Source: Desulfosudis oleivorans Hxd3 (GTDB taxonomy: Bacteria > Desulfobacterota > Desulfobacteria > Desulfobacterales > Desulfosudaceae). Taken from it: a stretch of DNA of 64,000 bases. The translations under genes were made by a program, and so were the position numbers. Position 1 is the first letter of the stretch. Each line of letters begins with the position of its first letter. The stretch covers positions 1,429,001-1,493,000 of the forward strand of contig NC_009943.1 of the NCBI RefSeq assembly GCF_000018405.1, written 5' to 3'. Positions 8,148 to 16,485 of the stretch are shown piece after piece. Under the pieces are notes generated by a model. The model was given only the letters and a program-made list of their open reading frames with translations, was not told where the DNA came from and searched no databases.

Positions 8148-9854
8148 ATGGAAAACGAGCGTTTCTGGACAAAATCCTATGATCCGGGCGTGGGCGACCT
8201 TTCGCCCGACCAGTGGGAAACCAGCTATGTGGACGCGGTCCGCCCCACGTTTTCAAAGTTCGGCGACAAGACCGCCTATGCCTTCATGGGCACCCATGTG
8301 AGTTTTGCCGACCTGGATTGCTATGCCAACCGGTTTGCCCGCATGCTGCTGGACAATGGGTTCAAAAAGGGCGACGTGGTGGGCATCAACCTGCCCAACA
8401 TTCCGGAATACGGCATTGCCTGGCTGGGCACGCTGCGGGCCGGATGCGTGGTTTCCGGGGTGTCGCCCCTGCTGTCGGCCCCGGAGATGAAACACCAGCT
8501 CACCGATGCTAAAGCCCGGGCACTGGTGACCCTGGACGCGGTTTTCGCCGCTACGCTTGTCAAGATCGCTGATCAGCTTCCGGATCTCAAGCTCGTGGTT
8601 GTTGCCAGCGTGGGCGGATTCCTTTCCCCGGTCAAGCGGTTTCTGGGCAAGCGCCTGGGAAAGATTCCCCAGGGCAGGGTGACCCCGCTTGCCGATAAGA
8701 GTGTGGTGCAAATAGAGAAGGTGATCAAAGGTTCTGCCTACAGCGGAGACGATCCCGGCGTTGCCGTGACACCGGATGACATCGCCTATATTCAGTACAC
8801 CGGCGGCACCACCGGCCTGCCCAAGGGGGCCCAGTTGAGCCACCGGAACGTGGTGGCCGACCTGCTTATCGTTCAGCACTGGCTTCACTGGGAAAAGGGC
8901 CGGGGCCTGGCCCTGTCCGGCTTTCCCTTTTTCCATATCGCCGGCCTGTTTTTCAACAAGAACTGCATCTATCTGGGCTGGACCCAGGTGCTGATTCCCA
9001 ACCCCAGGGACACGGACCACATTTGCAAAGAAATCAAAAAATACCGTCCCACGGTCCTGGTCAACGTGCCCTCCCTGTTTCAGATGCTCATCGCCAATCC
9101 GGCCTTTAAAACCCTTGACCATTCGGGCCTGGAGGGGTGCATCTCCGCCGCGTCTCCGTTTCCGGAAGAGTCTCAGCGGCAGCTGGAGAGCATTGTGGGA
9201 GAGGGCAAGCTGCTGGAGGTGTACGGCATGACCGAGACCGCGCCTCTGACCACCATGAATCCCATGCAGGGCAAAAAGAAACTGGGCCACATCGGCCTGC
9301 CCCTGCCCAACACGGACCTCTGCCTGAAAAACACGGAGACCGGTGAAAAGGTGGCGGTGGGGCAGCCCGGAGAGATCTGCGTCAAAGGCCCCCAGGTCAT
9401 GGTGGGCTACTTCAATCAGCCCGAAGAGACCGCCAAAGCGTTTGACGTTGAGGGATATTTTCATACCGGTGACGTGGCCATTCAGGACGAAGAGGGGTTT
9501 TTGCGGATCGTGGACCGCACCAAGGACATGATCATCGTGGGCGGGTTCAAGGTCTTTTCCCGGCGGGTGGAGGACATTCTCTCCGAGCATCCGGCCATTG
9601 ACATGATCGCCACCATCGGCCGGGCCAATCCGGAGCGGCCCGGTTCAGAGCTGGTGGAGGCCTACGTCAAGCCGGTGGCGGGCCATCCCCTGGCCGGGGA
9701 CAGGGCGGCCCTGGAAAAAGAGATTCTCGCTTTTGCAAAAGAAAAGCTTTCTCCCTACGAAATACCCAAGCGGGTCCATGTTCTGGATGAACTGCCCCTG
9801 ACCCCGGTGGGCAAGGTGGACAAAAAGGTGTTGCGCAAGAAGGACGGTAAATGA
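8148..9854 (+). CDS. long-chain acyl-CoA synthetase (FadD-like)
   Basis: AMP-forming acyl-CoA ligase of 568 residues. It activates a carboxylate with ATP and CoA; the size and motifs fit fatty-acid or aromatic-acid ligases. P-loop-like motif YTGGTTGLPKGAQLSH near residue 220; VYGMTETAP near 360; GYFHTGDVAI and RTKDMIIVGGFKV near 440-470; catalytic lysine region PLTPVGKVDKKVLRKK at the C-terminus. ATG at 8148 has AAAGGGGAG upstream. The stop overlaps the start of the cupin gene (ATGA), so the two are translationally coupled. Confidence 0.92.
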   Translation: MENERFWTKSYDPGVGDLSPDQWETSYVDAVRPTFSKFGDKTAYAFMGTHVSFADLDCYANRFARMLLDNGFKKGDVVGINLPNIPEYGIAWLGTLRAGCVVSGVSPLLSAPEMKHQLTDAKARALVTLDAVFAATLVKIADQLPDLKLVVVASVGGFLSPVKRFLGKRLGKIPQGRVTPLADKSVVQIEKVIKGSAYSGDDPGVAVTPDDIAYIQYTGGTTGLPKGAQLSHRNVVADLLIVQHWLHWEKGRGLALSGFPFFHIAGLFFNKNCIYLGWTQVLIPNPRDTDHICKEIKKYRPTVLVNVPSLFQMLIANPAFKTLDHSGLEGCISAASPFPEESQRQLESIVGEGKLLEVYGMTETAPLTTMNPMQGKKKLGHIGLPLPNTDLCLKNTETGEKVAVGQPGEICVKGPQVMVGYFNQPEETAKAFDVEGYFHTGDVAIQDEEGFLRIVDRTKDMIIVGGFKVFSRRVEDILSEHPAIDMIATIGRANPERPGSELVEAYVKPVAGHPLAGDRAALEKEILAFAKEKLSPYEIPKRVHVLDELPLTPVGKVDKKVLRKKDGK

Positions 9855-10339
9855 CCCATTCACGCGCATTGGAGCTGATTCGGCTGCTGGACTTAAGACC
9901 CCATCCCGAGGGCGGGTATTTTGCCGAGATTTTCCGTTCCCCCGGAATTGTTCGGGTACCGGGTAAAACTGATGATCGCAGCGCCCTGACCGGGATCTAT
10001 TTTCTTTTGACCGCTGATGGTTGCAGCCGCTGGCACCGGGTGGCGTCGGATGAGATATGGCACTACTATGAAGGCGCGGCCCTGGAGCTTTTCTGGGTTG
10101 AGCCGGGTGGCGAAACGTGTAACCGCTGCCGGGTGGGCGAGGTCGGGGAGACCACCCGGCCGGTGGCGGTGGTGCCGGCCGGATCCTGGCAGGCGGCCCG
10201 GACCACCGGAGACTACACCCTTGTGGGATGCACGGTGGCCCCGGGGTTTGAGTTTTCCGATTTTCAAATGTTAAAACAAGACCCAAAAGCGGCACAACAG
10301 ATTAGTGCACGGTTTCCCGAGTTATCCATGTTGCTATAG
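9851..10339 (+). CDS. cupin_5 (DUF985) family protein
   Basis: Single-domain cupin of 162 residues: HPEGGYFAEIFRS, TGIYFLLTADGCSRWHRV, DEIWHYYEGAALELFW, VVPAGSWQAAR and GCTVAPGFEFSDF are the conserved strands of the DUF985/YML079w family. The family is structurally known but has no firm enzymatic role. It overlaps the acyl-CoA synthetase by four bases. A GGGGG...CCCCC inverted repeat just after the stop may end the transcript, but has no T tract. Confidence 0.88.
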   Translation: MTHSRALELIRLLDLRPHPEGGYFAEIFRSPGIVRVPGKTDDRSALTGIYFLLTADGCSRWHRVASDEIWHYYEGAALELFWVEPGGETCNRCRVGEVGETTRPVAVVPAGSWQAARTTGDYTLVGCTVAPGFEFSDFQMLKQDPKAAQQISARFPELSMLL

Positions 10340-10378
10340 GCGGGGGAACGACACCCCATCCCCCATGTTTTCTGATAA

Positions 10379-10404
10379 CCCGGATATTTCATGAAATGTC
10401 CGGG
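10379..10404. repeat. palindromic repeat, left of yaiI
   Basis: Imperfect 26-bp palindrome built from CCCGGATATTTCA and its complement, one mismatch. The same palindrome, perfect and 30 bp long, lies at 10893-10922; a half copy is at 26504-26518. Confidence 0.8.
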
Positions 10405-10422
10405 CGAATCGAAAGGCTGCCG

Positions 10423-10884
10423 GTGTTACATATTTTTGTTGATGCAGATGCCTGCCCTGTGAAACAGGAGGTGTATCGCGTGGCGCGCCGGTGTGATCTT
10501 TACGTCACGTTGGTAGCGAACGCTTTTATGCGGGTCCCGGCTGAGGCCGGAATAACGCTCAAAGTTGTTGGGAATGCCTTTGATGCGGCGGATAATTGGA
10601 TTGTCGAGAACGTAGAACCTTTCGATATTGTTGTAACCGCCGATATTCTTCTTGCGAGCCGCTGCATCAAAAAAGGCGCACGTGTTATCGGGCCTACGGG
10701 GAAACCATTTACGGAAAGCAATATCGGCCAGGCTGTCGCTACCCGGGATCTTCTCTCGGAACTCCGGGGGGCCGGAGAGGTCACCGGAGGCCCGCCGCCG
10801 TTGAACAAGCGTGACAGGTCGCGGTTTCTCCAGAAGCTCGATGACGTCATTCAGTCCATTCGTCGCGACAATGGCTTGTCTTGA
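10423..10884 (+). CDS. YaiI/YqxD family (DUF188) protein
   Basis: PIN-like/NYN-type DUF188 protein of 153 residues, close to the usual family length. Conserved stretches are HIFVDADACPVKQEVYRVA at the N-terminus, DIVVTADILLASRC, KKGARVIGPTGKPFTESNI and RSRFLQKLDD near the C-terminus. Function is not established. I chose the GTG at 10423 (AAAGG upstream), which gives the family's normal N-terminus; an upstream ATG at 10396 lies inside the palindromic repeat. The gene is bracketed by two copies of that palindrome and looks less GC-rich than its neighbours, so it may be a transferred cassette. Confidence 0.88.
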   Translation: MLHIFVDADACPVKQEVYRVARRCDLYVTLVANAFMRVPAEAGITLKVVGNAFDAADNWIVENVEPFDIVVTADILLASRCIKKGARVIGPTGKPFTESNIGQAVATRDLLSELRGAGEVTGGPPPLNKRDRSRFLQKLDDVIQSIRRDNGLS

Positions 10885-10892
10885 CTTGCCCC

Positions 10893-10922
10893 AACCCGGA
10901 TATTTCATGAAATATCCGGGTT
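10893..10922. repeat. 30-bp perfect palindrome, right of yaiI
   Basis: AACCCGGATATTTCA followed directly by its exact reverse complement. It begins 8 bp after the yaiI stop and could also act as a transcript-end hairpin, although no T tract follows. Confidence 0.85.
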
Positions 10923-11428
10923 CAGTGGCGTCCAAAATAGCTCCCAAAATGACTTTTAAGCTTTATAAACATCTGAATTTAGAAATTACGGAAATAAAAC
11001 TGAAAACCAGGCTGCCTCTGGAGAAACAAATTTTTTTATACACCCCGTCGGGGCATTAATGGCAGGCCCCGCCCATTGCAGCGCAGCCGAGCGCAAATGC
11101 TTTTTTCGGGGAAAAGCGGGCAGGCTGTTTGAGCACCGCGAAGCGGGCGAGTTCCTGCCCGCGCCGAAAAAAGCGTTTGCGCGAGGGAAGCCACGCCTGT
11201 GGCGTGGCGAGCCAGAGGCCAAGCTGTCACGCCTGCGGCGTGATTCTTTTGGTACTTATCTTGCCGCCAAGAAAAGTACACGGATAAGCAGGATAAGAAA
11301 AATAATCTTTGAGAGCACCGCCGTAAAGACAATTCGATTTCGATACCGATACCGATAGCGATTTCGATAAACAACCGGAAGACTGTCCCGCCATGATTAA
11401 AACCATTTTTGGACAATAATGATCCGGG
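10923..11428. repeat. noncoding palindrome-rich segment
   Basis: No gene is supported in these 500 bases. The first 120 are AT-rich. From about 11056 there are nested inverted repeats: CCGTCGGGGC, a long pair TTTTTTCGG / CCGAAAAAA (about 11100-11170), GCCACGCCTGTGGCGTGGC and TCACGCCTGCGGCGTGA, then TTTTGGTACTTATC. At 11332-11369 comes a degenerate hexanucleotide tract (GATACC units with GATTTC at both ends). I know similar composite repeats from other proteobacterial genomes; their role is unclear. Confidence 0.55.
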
Positions 11429-12115
11429 TTAGCCGGTCTTCCATTCACCAACCGTTGTATAGATTATATCAACTTGATCCCGGTGTTTGTTGATGATATT
11501 CCGCCGGGCTTCATCAAGAACACGAGGGTTTCCGGGACCGGTGGATTCATGGTAAATCTCCCGGGGCAGCACGTATACCTTACGCCCCAGTCGTGCCATA
11601 TCAAGGCAGAAGTTCGCCACGTACAGGTACCAGCCGGGGCAGGTGCGCGCGTCAAAACCGGTTTCCAGAAAAAGTTTTTTCGGCACGATCAGCAGGCAGC
11701 CGTCCACTGTCTGCACGGGTACCGGCTTTGTAAGCCGAACACGGCCAAGACGTCTCGGTGGCGTGCCGTGCAGGATGCTTGCCACCACGCCCAGTGGTCC
11801 GTTGCCCGCCACTCCGGCCGCGCCGAAGTTTTCCAGAAGATCAATGTCGTTGCGGGCATCGGCCAGCCATGTGTCTGAGCCCAGGGCCACATCCTGGTGC
11901 ACGAACATCAACAGGTCGTATTTCGCGCGCGCGGCCGCGGCATTCAGTACTGTTGCGGCACACTTGAAGCGCTGGGGCCGGTTGTCAATGGCAATCAGTT
12001 CGCAGGCGGTCTTCTGATGTTTCAGGCTTTCAACAAGGTATTTGTCCAGCTTGGCCTGGCTGTTGAAAACGCAGATAATGGAAAAACCTTTTGGTTCCGG
12101 GTGGGCCATGGTCAT
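11429..12115 (-). CDS. family 2-like glycosyltransferase
   Basis: Small GT-A type glycosyltransferase of 228 residues. FSIICVFNSQAKLDKYL resembles the N-terminal strand of family 2 enzymes, followed by CELIAIDN and DLLMFVHQDVAL, where the DxD motif would be (HQD), and GCLLIVPKKLFLETGFD, the usual acceptor-side segment. No membrane segment is seen. Its ATG overlaps the stop of the upstream oxidoreductase (ATGA), so they are co-translated; a joint role in sugar or surface-glycan metabolism is inferred. Acceptor and donor unknown. Confidence 0.75.
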   Translation of the reverse strand: MTMAHPEPKGFSIICVFNSQAKLDKYLVESLKHQKTACELIAIDNRPQRFKCAATVLNAAAARAKYDLLMFVHQDVALGSDTWLADARNDIDLLENFGAAGVAGNGPLGVVASILHGTPPRRLGRVRLTKPVPVQTVDGCLLIVPKKLFLETGFDARTCPGWYLYVANFCLDMARLGRKVYVLPREIYHESTGPGNPRVLDEARRNIINKHRDQVDIIYTTVGEWKTG

Positions 12116-13386
12116 ACCGCCGCATTGGCAGGAAGCCCGAAGGCCCGGTCAAAAAGCGCAAAATCCAGGCGTGCGGGATCGTAACTCACGTCATCCAGGG
12201 AAATTCGCCCCTGTTCCGGCACATCGCGTCTCAGGGCCACGTTATCGGCCAGGCCGATGGGCAGGCCGGGTGAGGCGTGGTTTTCCTTAAAATTTTCAAT
12301 CAGGCCGTAGCAGCAGTAGCCACCGATGCCGTCCAGCACTTCACCGGCTTTCAGGTCGCGTTTGGCATAGGCATACACCTGGGTCTGGAACCCGTAATCC
12401 GGAACAAGGAAGGGCGTTTGCCGCCGTGCTGCCTGAAGGACGGTTCCCATGGCCTCGATATGGCACAGGTGGTAGGGCCGGTAAAACAGGTAGAACGGGC
12501 CGGGCCCCATCTTGTAGTAGGCCAGCATCTCCCGCTGATAGGGATTGTCGCAATGGCCGATCACAAACACCCCGCCGCCGGGCTCGGCCCCCAGGATGTA
12601 ATCCACAAAGGGGCGGCGGTCCTTCCACAGGGCGTCAAAATCAAAGCAATTGAACACGTCCTGGACATGGGCGGCCCGGGGCCCGTGCATGCCCGGCGTT
12701 GTGGTGATCAGGCCGCAGGCGTTGGCAATGATGGCCATCTCGATATTGAGTTTTGTGCCGTCCGTGTAGGAGGTGCACATGCGGTAGTCAAGGTTGCGGA
12801 TGTCCGCTTCGGGAACGATGGAGGTGGGGTTGGCCGAGCGGTCCAGGAATCCCTTGATGTTGCCGGCCATGACCAGGTCCAGCCCCCATAACGCCAGGTC
12901 GTCGATCTGGTGCTTGAGCACGCCGTACTGGTCGCCGTCGCAGCTGGTGCAGACCACGCCGTTTTTACGGGCGATGTCCGCCAGCAGCGGGCCGAACAAC
13001 AGATCGATCTCAGAGTTCATCAGAACCAGGTGCTTGCCGCTGTTCAGGGTGGCCAGGGCGAATTCTGCCGCTGGAAGAATGGCGCTGGACGCCTCAATGA
13101 CAACGTCGACGTCCGCGCATTCGGCAACCCATAAACCATCTTCGCAAACCGCCACTTCTCCCCGGCGGGTCACATCCTCCATGACGGCCCGGCTGGTGGC
13201 AATCGAATGGGGTATATGCAGCCATGTGAGCACGGCCGTGCACCGTTTGACATCGGTATCGCACACGGCCACGCACCGCACCCCCGGGGTGATGTGGGCC
13301 TGGTATACCAGCCCCTTGCCCATGGAGCCGATGCCGATAATGCCGATCCTGATTTTTGCGGGGTCTGAGCCGTTTTGCTTTTGCAT
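12112..13386 (-). CDS. NAD(P)-binding oxidoreductase with SAF-type C-terminus (homoserine dehydrogenase-like)
   Basis: Protein of 424 residues with an N-terminal Rossmann fold (IRIGIIGIGSMGKGLVYQ near residue 12) and a C-terminal segment (KAGEVLDGIGGYCCYGLIE, IGLADNVALRRDV) that resembles SAF domains. It matches a class usually annotated as homoserine dehydrogenase-like or Gfo/Idh-type; substrate unknown. The ATG at 13386 has AGGGA upstream; an upstream ATG at 13443 lacks a ribosome site. First gene of a pair with the glycosyltransferase. Between it and the next gene lies a hairpin (13496-13521). Confidence 0.75.
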   Translation of the reverse strand: MQKQNGSDPAKIRIGIIGIGSMGKGLVYQAHITPGVRCVAVCDTDVKRCTAVLTWLHIPHSIATSRAVMEDVTRRGEVAVCEDGLWVAECADVDVVIEASSAILPAAEFALATLNSGKHLVLMNSEIDLLFGPLLADIARKNGVVCTSCDGDQYGVLKHQIDDLALWGLDLVMAGNIKGFLDRSANPTSIVPEADIRNLDYRMCTSYTDGTKLNIEMAIIANACGLITTTPGMHGPRAAHVQDVFNCFDFDALWKDRRPFVDYILGAEPGGGVFVIGHCDNPYQREMLAYYKMGPGPFYLFYRPYHLCHIEAMGTVLQAARRQTPFLVPDYGFQTQVYAYAKRDLKAGEVLDGIGGYCCYGLIENFKENHASPGLPIGLADNVALRRDVPEQGRISLDDVSYDPARLDFALFDRAFGLPANAAV

Positions 13387-13495
13387 GCGCGTTCCCTGTT
13401 TTTTACGGCAATTATCTATATCGCGGAGCGCTTTGCTTATCAAGTTGATTTAGCAGGAAACCGCGGGCTGGCGGCCGTCTTTCTCTGGCGGGTGC

Positions 13496-13521
13496 CACGG
13501 GCCAACCGAAGGTTGCCCGTG
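13496..13521. repeat. intergenic hairpin
   Basis: CACGGGCCAACC and GGTTGCCCGTG form an 11-bp stem with one bulged base and a GAA loop. On the plus strand a T-rich stretch follows; on the minus strand, where the genes lie, it does not, so terminator function is doubtful. Confidence 0.4.
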
Positions 13522-13540
13522 CCTGTTTTGCTTTTCTGAA

Positions 13541-14125
13541 TTACCTGCCGTAAACAAAGCAGCGCATGCCTTCGCGCAGGGCAAAGGCGCCGTGCATGTA
13601 AAGGGCGCCCAGCCAGAAGGGAACATGAAAGATTTCAGGTTCGCGGTAGTTCACCTGTCCCATGGCTGAGATAAGGCCTTCTGCAAACATGCCGGCCACG
13701 GCCAGGATCAGGGCCAGAACCAGCAGGAATCCTTTTTCGTAGGTAAAGGTCAGCCGAAGGGCAAAGACCCCGTAAAAGATGGCCGACAGCAGCACCGGTT
13801 CCCGGTTGCCGAACCCGCTGAGCAGGTAGACCATGCCAAAGGAGATCAGGGCCTCCACGCATGGCCCGATGGCGCCGGCTGATGTAGATTTGCCTGTGGG
13901 CAGCGCTTTGGGCAGGGCCGGCGCCATCCAGAAATATCCCACGGACATGGTCATGAAGGTGACAAAAAATCCGGGCAGCACCCAGAACGCCTGCCCGAAC
14001 AGCCATGGATCCGGGTAGGCCAGGGTGTGCGTGTGAACATGGATGGCGTCGCAGAAGGTGGCCAGTGAGGCGGCCAGCAAGGCCAGGGGCAGCATGTTAA
14101 TATAAGGGCTTTTTGTCTTTTGCAT
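13541..14125 (-). CDS. integral membrane protein, unknown family
   Basis: Hydrophobic protein of 194 residues with about five membrane segments (residues about 11-28, 45-68, 84-103, 108-125, 133-152). Histidines cluster early (AIHVHTHTL), which could bind metal. A glutamate-containing helix AGMFAEGLISAMG and a final FWLGALYMHGAFALREGMR are the most distinctive parts. I do not recognise the family. It borders the integron segment to its right; its GC-rich codons match the chromosome, so it belongs to the host side of that boundary. Confidence 0.6.
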   Translation of the reverse strand: MQKTKSPYINMLPLALLAASLATFCDAIHVHTHTLAYPDPWLFGQAFWVLPGFFVTFMTMSVGYFWMAPALPKALPTGKSTSAGAIGPCVEALISFGMVYLLSGFGNREPVLLSAIFYGVFALRLTFTYEKGFLLVLALILAVAGMFAEGLISAMGQVNYREPEIFHVPFWLGALYMHGAFALREGMRCFVYGR

Positions 14126-14163
14126 GGTTTTTCCTTTTCAACCTGCATGGGGTATTGTGCGTA

Positions 14164-14230
14164 CAACACTACATACGTCATTGCCAGCGCAACACTACAT
14201 AAGTCATTGCGAGCGCAGCGAAGCAATCTT
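14164..14230. repeat. tandem 26-bp repeat and family C fragment
   Basis: Two adjacent copies of CAACACTACATAnGTCATTG plus nAGCG (14164-14189 and 14190-14215) run into CATTGCGAGCGCAGCGAAGC, a reverse family C end. Confidence 0.7.
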
Positions 14231-14298
14231 GAACTTGATTGTGTCATTGCGCCGTTTTTATTCCCTGCATGCGGGAAGTGGAGCAAGTCAGGTGGGCA

Positions 14299-14364
14299 GG
14301 AGAACGACAGGCTTCACGGGGAGCGGCGCTTTCTGCCGCGATCACGTGCAAGCCTTGGTTATGC
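14299..14364 (-). other. attC-like integron recombination site 3
   Basis: Read on the minus strand it starts with the inverse core GCATAAC (14364-14358), an exact complement of the core GTTATGC that opens the same cassette at 14851. AGGCTTgCACG pairs with CGTGAAGCCT leaving one unpaired G, as in attC hairpins, around an inner GCGGC/GCCGC stem. The terminal core is weak (GTTCTCC). It begins 9 bp after the cassette gene's stop codon. Confidence 0.7.
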
Positions 14365-14372
14365 CGCTGATT

Positions 14373-14831
14373 TCATTTCAAAAGCATCACATCCTTTGTG
14401 AAAAATAATGCGCCGACCAGCAACAGTAAAGTTAACCCTTTAAAAACGAAGGGATGATTTATGAATTTTGGATTATATCCAGCCAAATCATAATATTTTG
14501 AAAGTGATGCAGCCCCTTTAAAAAACCACACCCATAAAAATAGAGATATCCAGCAAATCACCATAACTACAAATCCAATATTGCGTTGAACCGGCCGCCA
14601 TGTTTCAAAATCATGTGTCGCTTGAGGACCCGATATCATCTGTAGAGCCCAAAGAATAATACATGGGACGAATAGTGCCAACAATAGCCCAAGTGTAAAT
14701 TTGTTAACTTCGGGTTTTGTTATTTTCCCTTCCGAAATGCTTTTTTGAAGTCTAATCCTAAAATATATGGCATTCCCAAAACCGCACCACACACCACATA
14801 ATATCCAAAAGTGTTTAAATAGGTTTTCCAT
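14373..14831 (-). CDS. cassette C: membrane protein, unknown
   Basis: AT-rich gene for a 152-residue protein with about four membrane segments (residues about 7-27, 44-67, 85-105, 130-150) and a long loop (SGPQATHDFETWRPVQRN). No family recognised. AGGAG lies six bases before the ATG. The gene sits alone between two attC-like sites, only 14 bp after the cassette's leading core GTTATGC and 9 bp before attC 3, which is the normal geometry of an integron gene cassette. Base composition differs strongly from the flanking chromosome. Confidence 0.7.
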   Translation of the reverse strand: MENLFKHFWILCGVWCGFGNAIYFRIRLQKSISEGKITKPEVNKFTLGLLLALFVPCIILWALQMISGPQATHDFETWRPVQRNIGFVVMVICWISLFLWVWFFKGAASLSKYYDLAGYNPKFINHPFVFKGLTLLLLVGALFFTKDVMLLK

Positions 14832-14844
14832 TTTTGCTCCTGAA

Positions 14845-14916
14845 GCATAACTTATTTCTCACCTGCCGGTGTGTAGCGGCAGCGGAACACCGGTCAAGTG
14901 GAGAAAAGGGTTATAA
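14845..14916 (-). other. attC-like integron recombination site 2
   Basis: On the minus strand: inverse core TTATAAC (14916-14910), arm CTCcACTTGaCCGGTGT, a GC-rich loop, arm ACACCGGCAGGTGAG, and core GTTATGC (14851-14845). The arms pair with unpaired bases on one side only, as in attC sites. The inverse core overlaps the stop codon of the preceding gene. Unlike the other two sites it is not complementary to the presumed leading core of its cassette (GTTGGGT). Confidence 0.65.
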
Positions 14917-15585
14917 ATACATATTTTGAGAATGAGTAGCCAAGAAACTATAAATCTTTAGGTAAATAAATTCTAAACCGCGTATAATTACAAGTAAAAT
15001 AATCCAAATCCATAATATTCGTTTTTTCGTTTTAAAAGATAATCGGGTATTAATTATTTTCGTTTTTATCAAAATCAACCAGCTCATTCCTAAAGACATC
15101 CAGGCAAAGGAAAAAAAGGTTTGCTTTGCAAATGAAAATTTATAGCCCAACAGAGCATAAAGCAGCATTAAAGGCCCGCATATCGCTACAAAAAACATCC
15201 AGGCATATACAAAGCTGTAATAGGCAGGTCTGCCCTCAAGAAGCTCCTGATCGATTATTTTTTTTGTTTCTTCCGAAATTATTGCGGTCATGGGAATACT
15301 GTGTTTTACATAAAGAAGATGTGTACGGCAAAGGCACCTATATTTAACACCGGACAATGTTTTGTGCGGAAACACAAAATTTGGAGAATTATTGCAAGTA
15401 GGTCCCATATCCCATGGCCCTTCAATAAAAAAGGGCCAGTCGCACTTCGCCTTTTCGATGATTAAATTTTTTTGGCCACAATTAGCACATAGGTTAACCA
15501 CAGATCCATCTTCAAGGCTGGTCTTTTTGTAAGTCCTGCTATTGAATTTTTGTTTACAATTCTGGCAGATTTCGACTGGGTTCAT
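14911..15585 (-). CDS. cassette B: Zn-ribbon membrane protein, unknown
   Basis: AT-rich gene for a 224-residue protein. The N-terminus has two CxxC pairs (CQNC at about residue 8 and CANC at about 33) typical of a zinc ribbon, then a Cys-containing loop (CLCRTH), followed by at least three membrane segments after residue 130. No named family recognised. I chose the ATG at 15585 (MNPVEICQNC); an upstream GTG at 15612 is formed only by the end of the IS3 element inserted there. The insertion separates this gene from its cassette start and any upstream promoter. Confidence 0.65.
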   Translation of the reverse strand: MNPVEICQNCKQKFNSRTYKKTSLEDGSVVNLCANCGQKNLIIEKAKCDWPFFIEGPWDMGPTCNNSPNFVFPHKTLSGVKYRCLCRTHLLYVKHSIPMTAIISEETKKIIDQELLEGRPAYYSFVYAWMFFVAICGPLMLLYALLGYKFSFAKQTFFSFAWMSLGMSWLILIKTKIINTRLSFKTKKRILWIWIILLVIIRGLEFIYLKIYSFLATHSQNMYL

Positions 15586-15604
15586 TATTATGTTCAACTT
15601 GGTC

Positions 15605-16441
15605 TTACCCACAAAAAGTGGACACGGTTAATTGGTCGTATCGTTTTTCATATTCATGCGGACTCGTGTATCCAATAGCAGAATGCCGTCTTTGTTTATT
15701 GTAGAACACCTCGATGTACTCAAACACGCCGGCATGAACTTCTTCAACCGTCCTGTAATTTTCGGCGTAAATTAACTCGACTTTCAATCGACTGAAGAAG
15801 GATTCCATTACCGCATTGTCCCAGCAGTTCCCCGTCCGGCTCATACTACAATGAATACCATTGGCTTTCAATGCCTCCTGGTATTCATGTCCGCGATACT
15901 GGACCCCACGGTCTGAGTGCAGCAGTACGCCCTTTTCAATCTCCCGGCAGGAGACAGCCATATTCAAAGCTTCCAGGGGCAGTCCTTCACGCATGTGGCT
16001 ATCCAGGGCCCAGCCAATCACCTTGCGGGAGAACAAGTCCAGCACAACGGCAAGATAAAGCCAATTTCTGCTGACTTTAATATAGGTAATGTCAGATACC
16101 CACTTGCGATTGGGTTGATTCGCTTCAAATCGGCGGGCTAACAGGTTGTCGCTTACATTGGTTTTGGACTCAATCGGTGCCCGGTATCTAAAAGTTTTGC
16201 CGTTACGGGCCCGAAGGCCTTTCTCCCGCATTATTTTAGCGACATGGTTCACGCAGCAATTAACGCCCTGGGCATTAAGCTCCATCGCTATCCGTGGAGC
16301 GCCATAGCGTTTTTTAAAGCCGTAAAACACCGCCTCTATGGCTTCGCTCACCCGCCCGCGTTTTTGTTGGCGCGGGCTCTCTGGCCGTTTCTCCCAGGTA
16401 TAAAAACCGGATCGGGAGACGTTCAGGAGCCGGCACATCAT
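15605..16441 (-). CDS. IS3-family transposase OrfB (DDE integrase domain)
   Basis: Catalytic half of the transposase, 278 residues from the first ATG. N-terminal HTH_21-type region (MMCRLLNVSRSGFYTW), then the rve integrase core with the acidic triad at WVSDITYIKV, LLHSDRGVQY and the glutamate of DNAVMESFFSRLK. The open frame continues upstream of this ATG to the end of orfA, and a run of seven A followed by G in orfA (about 16523-16530) is a good -1 frameshift site that would give the OrfAB fusion. The stop codon TAA is part of the terminal inverted repeat. Confidence 0.92.
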   Translation of the reverse strand: MMCRLLNVSRSGFYTWEKRPESPRQQKRGRVSEAIEAVFYGFKKRYGAPRIAMELNAQGVNCCVNHVAKIMREKGLRARNGKTFRYRAPIESKTNVSDNLLARRFEANQPNRKWVSDITYIKVSRNWLYLAVVLDLFSRKVIGWALDSHMREGLPLEALNMAVSCREIEKGVLLHSDRGVQYRGHEYQEALKANGIHCSMSRTGNCWDNAVMESFFSRLKVELIYAENYRTVEEVHAGVFEYIEVFYNKQRRHSAIGYTSPHEYEKRYDQLTVSTFCG

Positions 16442-16485
16442 TGTTACTGTGAACTCACCACGGCACGACGCGATAAAGGCGTACT

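Noticed and set aside
10893-10922. attC site around yaiI (AAC...GTT ends)
   Set aside because: Perfect palindrome without unpaired bases or an internal loop, unlike attC; copies are on both sides of the gene in a different arrangement.
13496-13521. Rho-independent terminator
   Set aside because: No T tract on the strand of the flanking genes; listed only as a hairpin.
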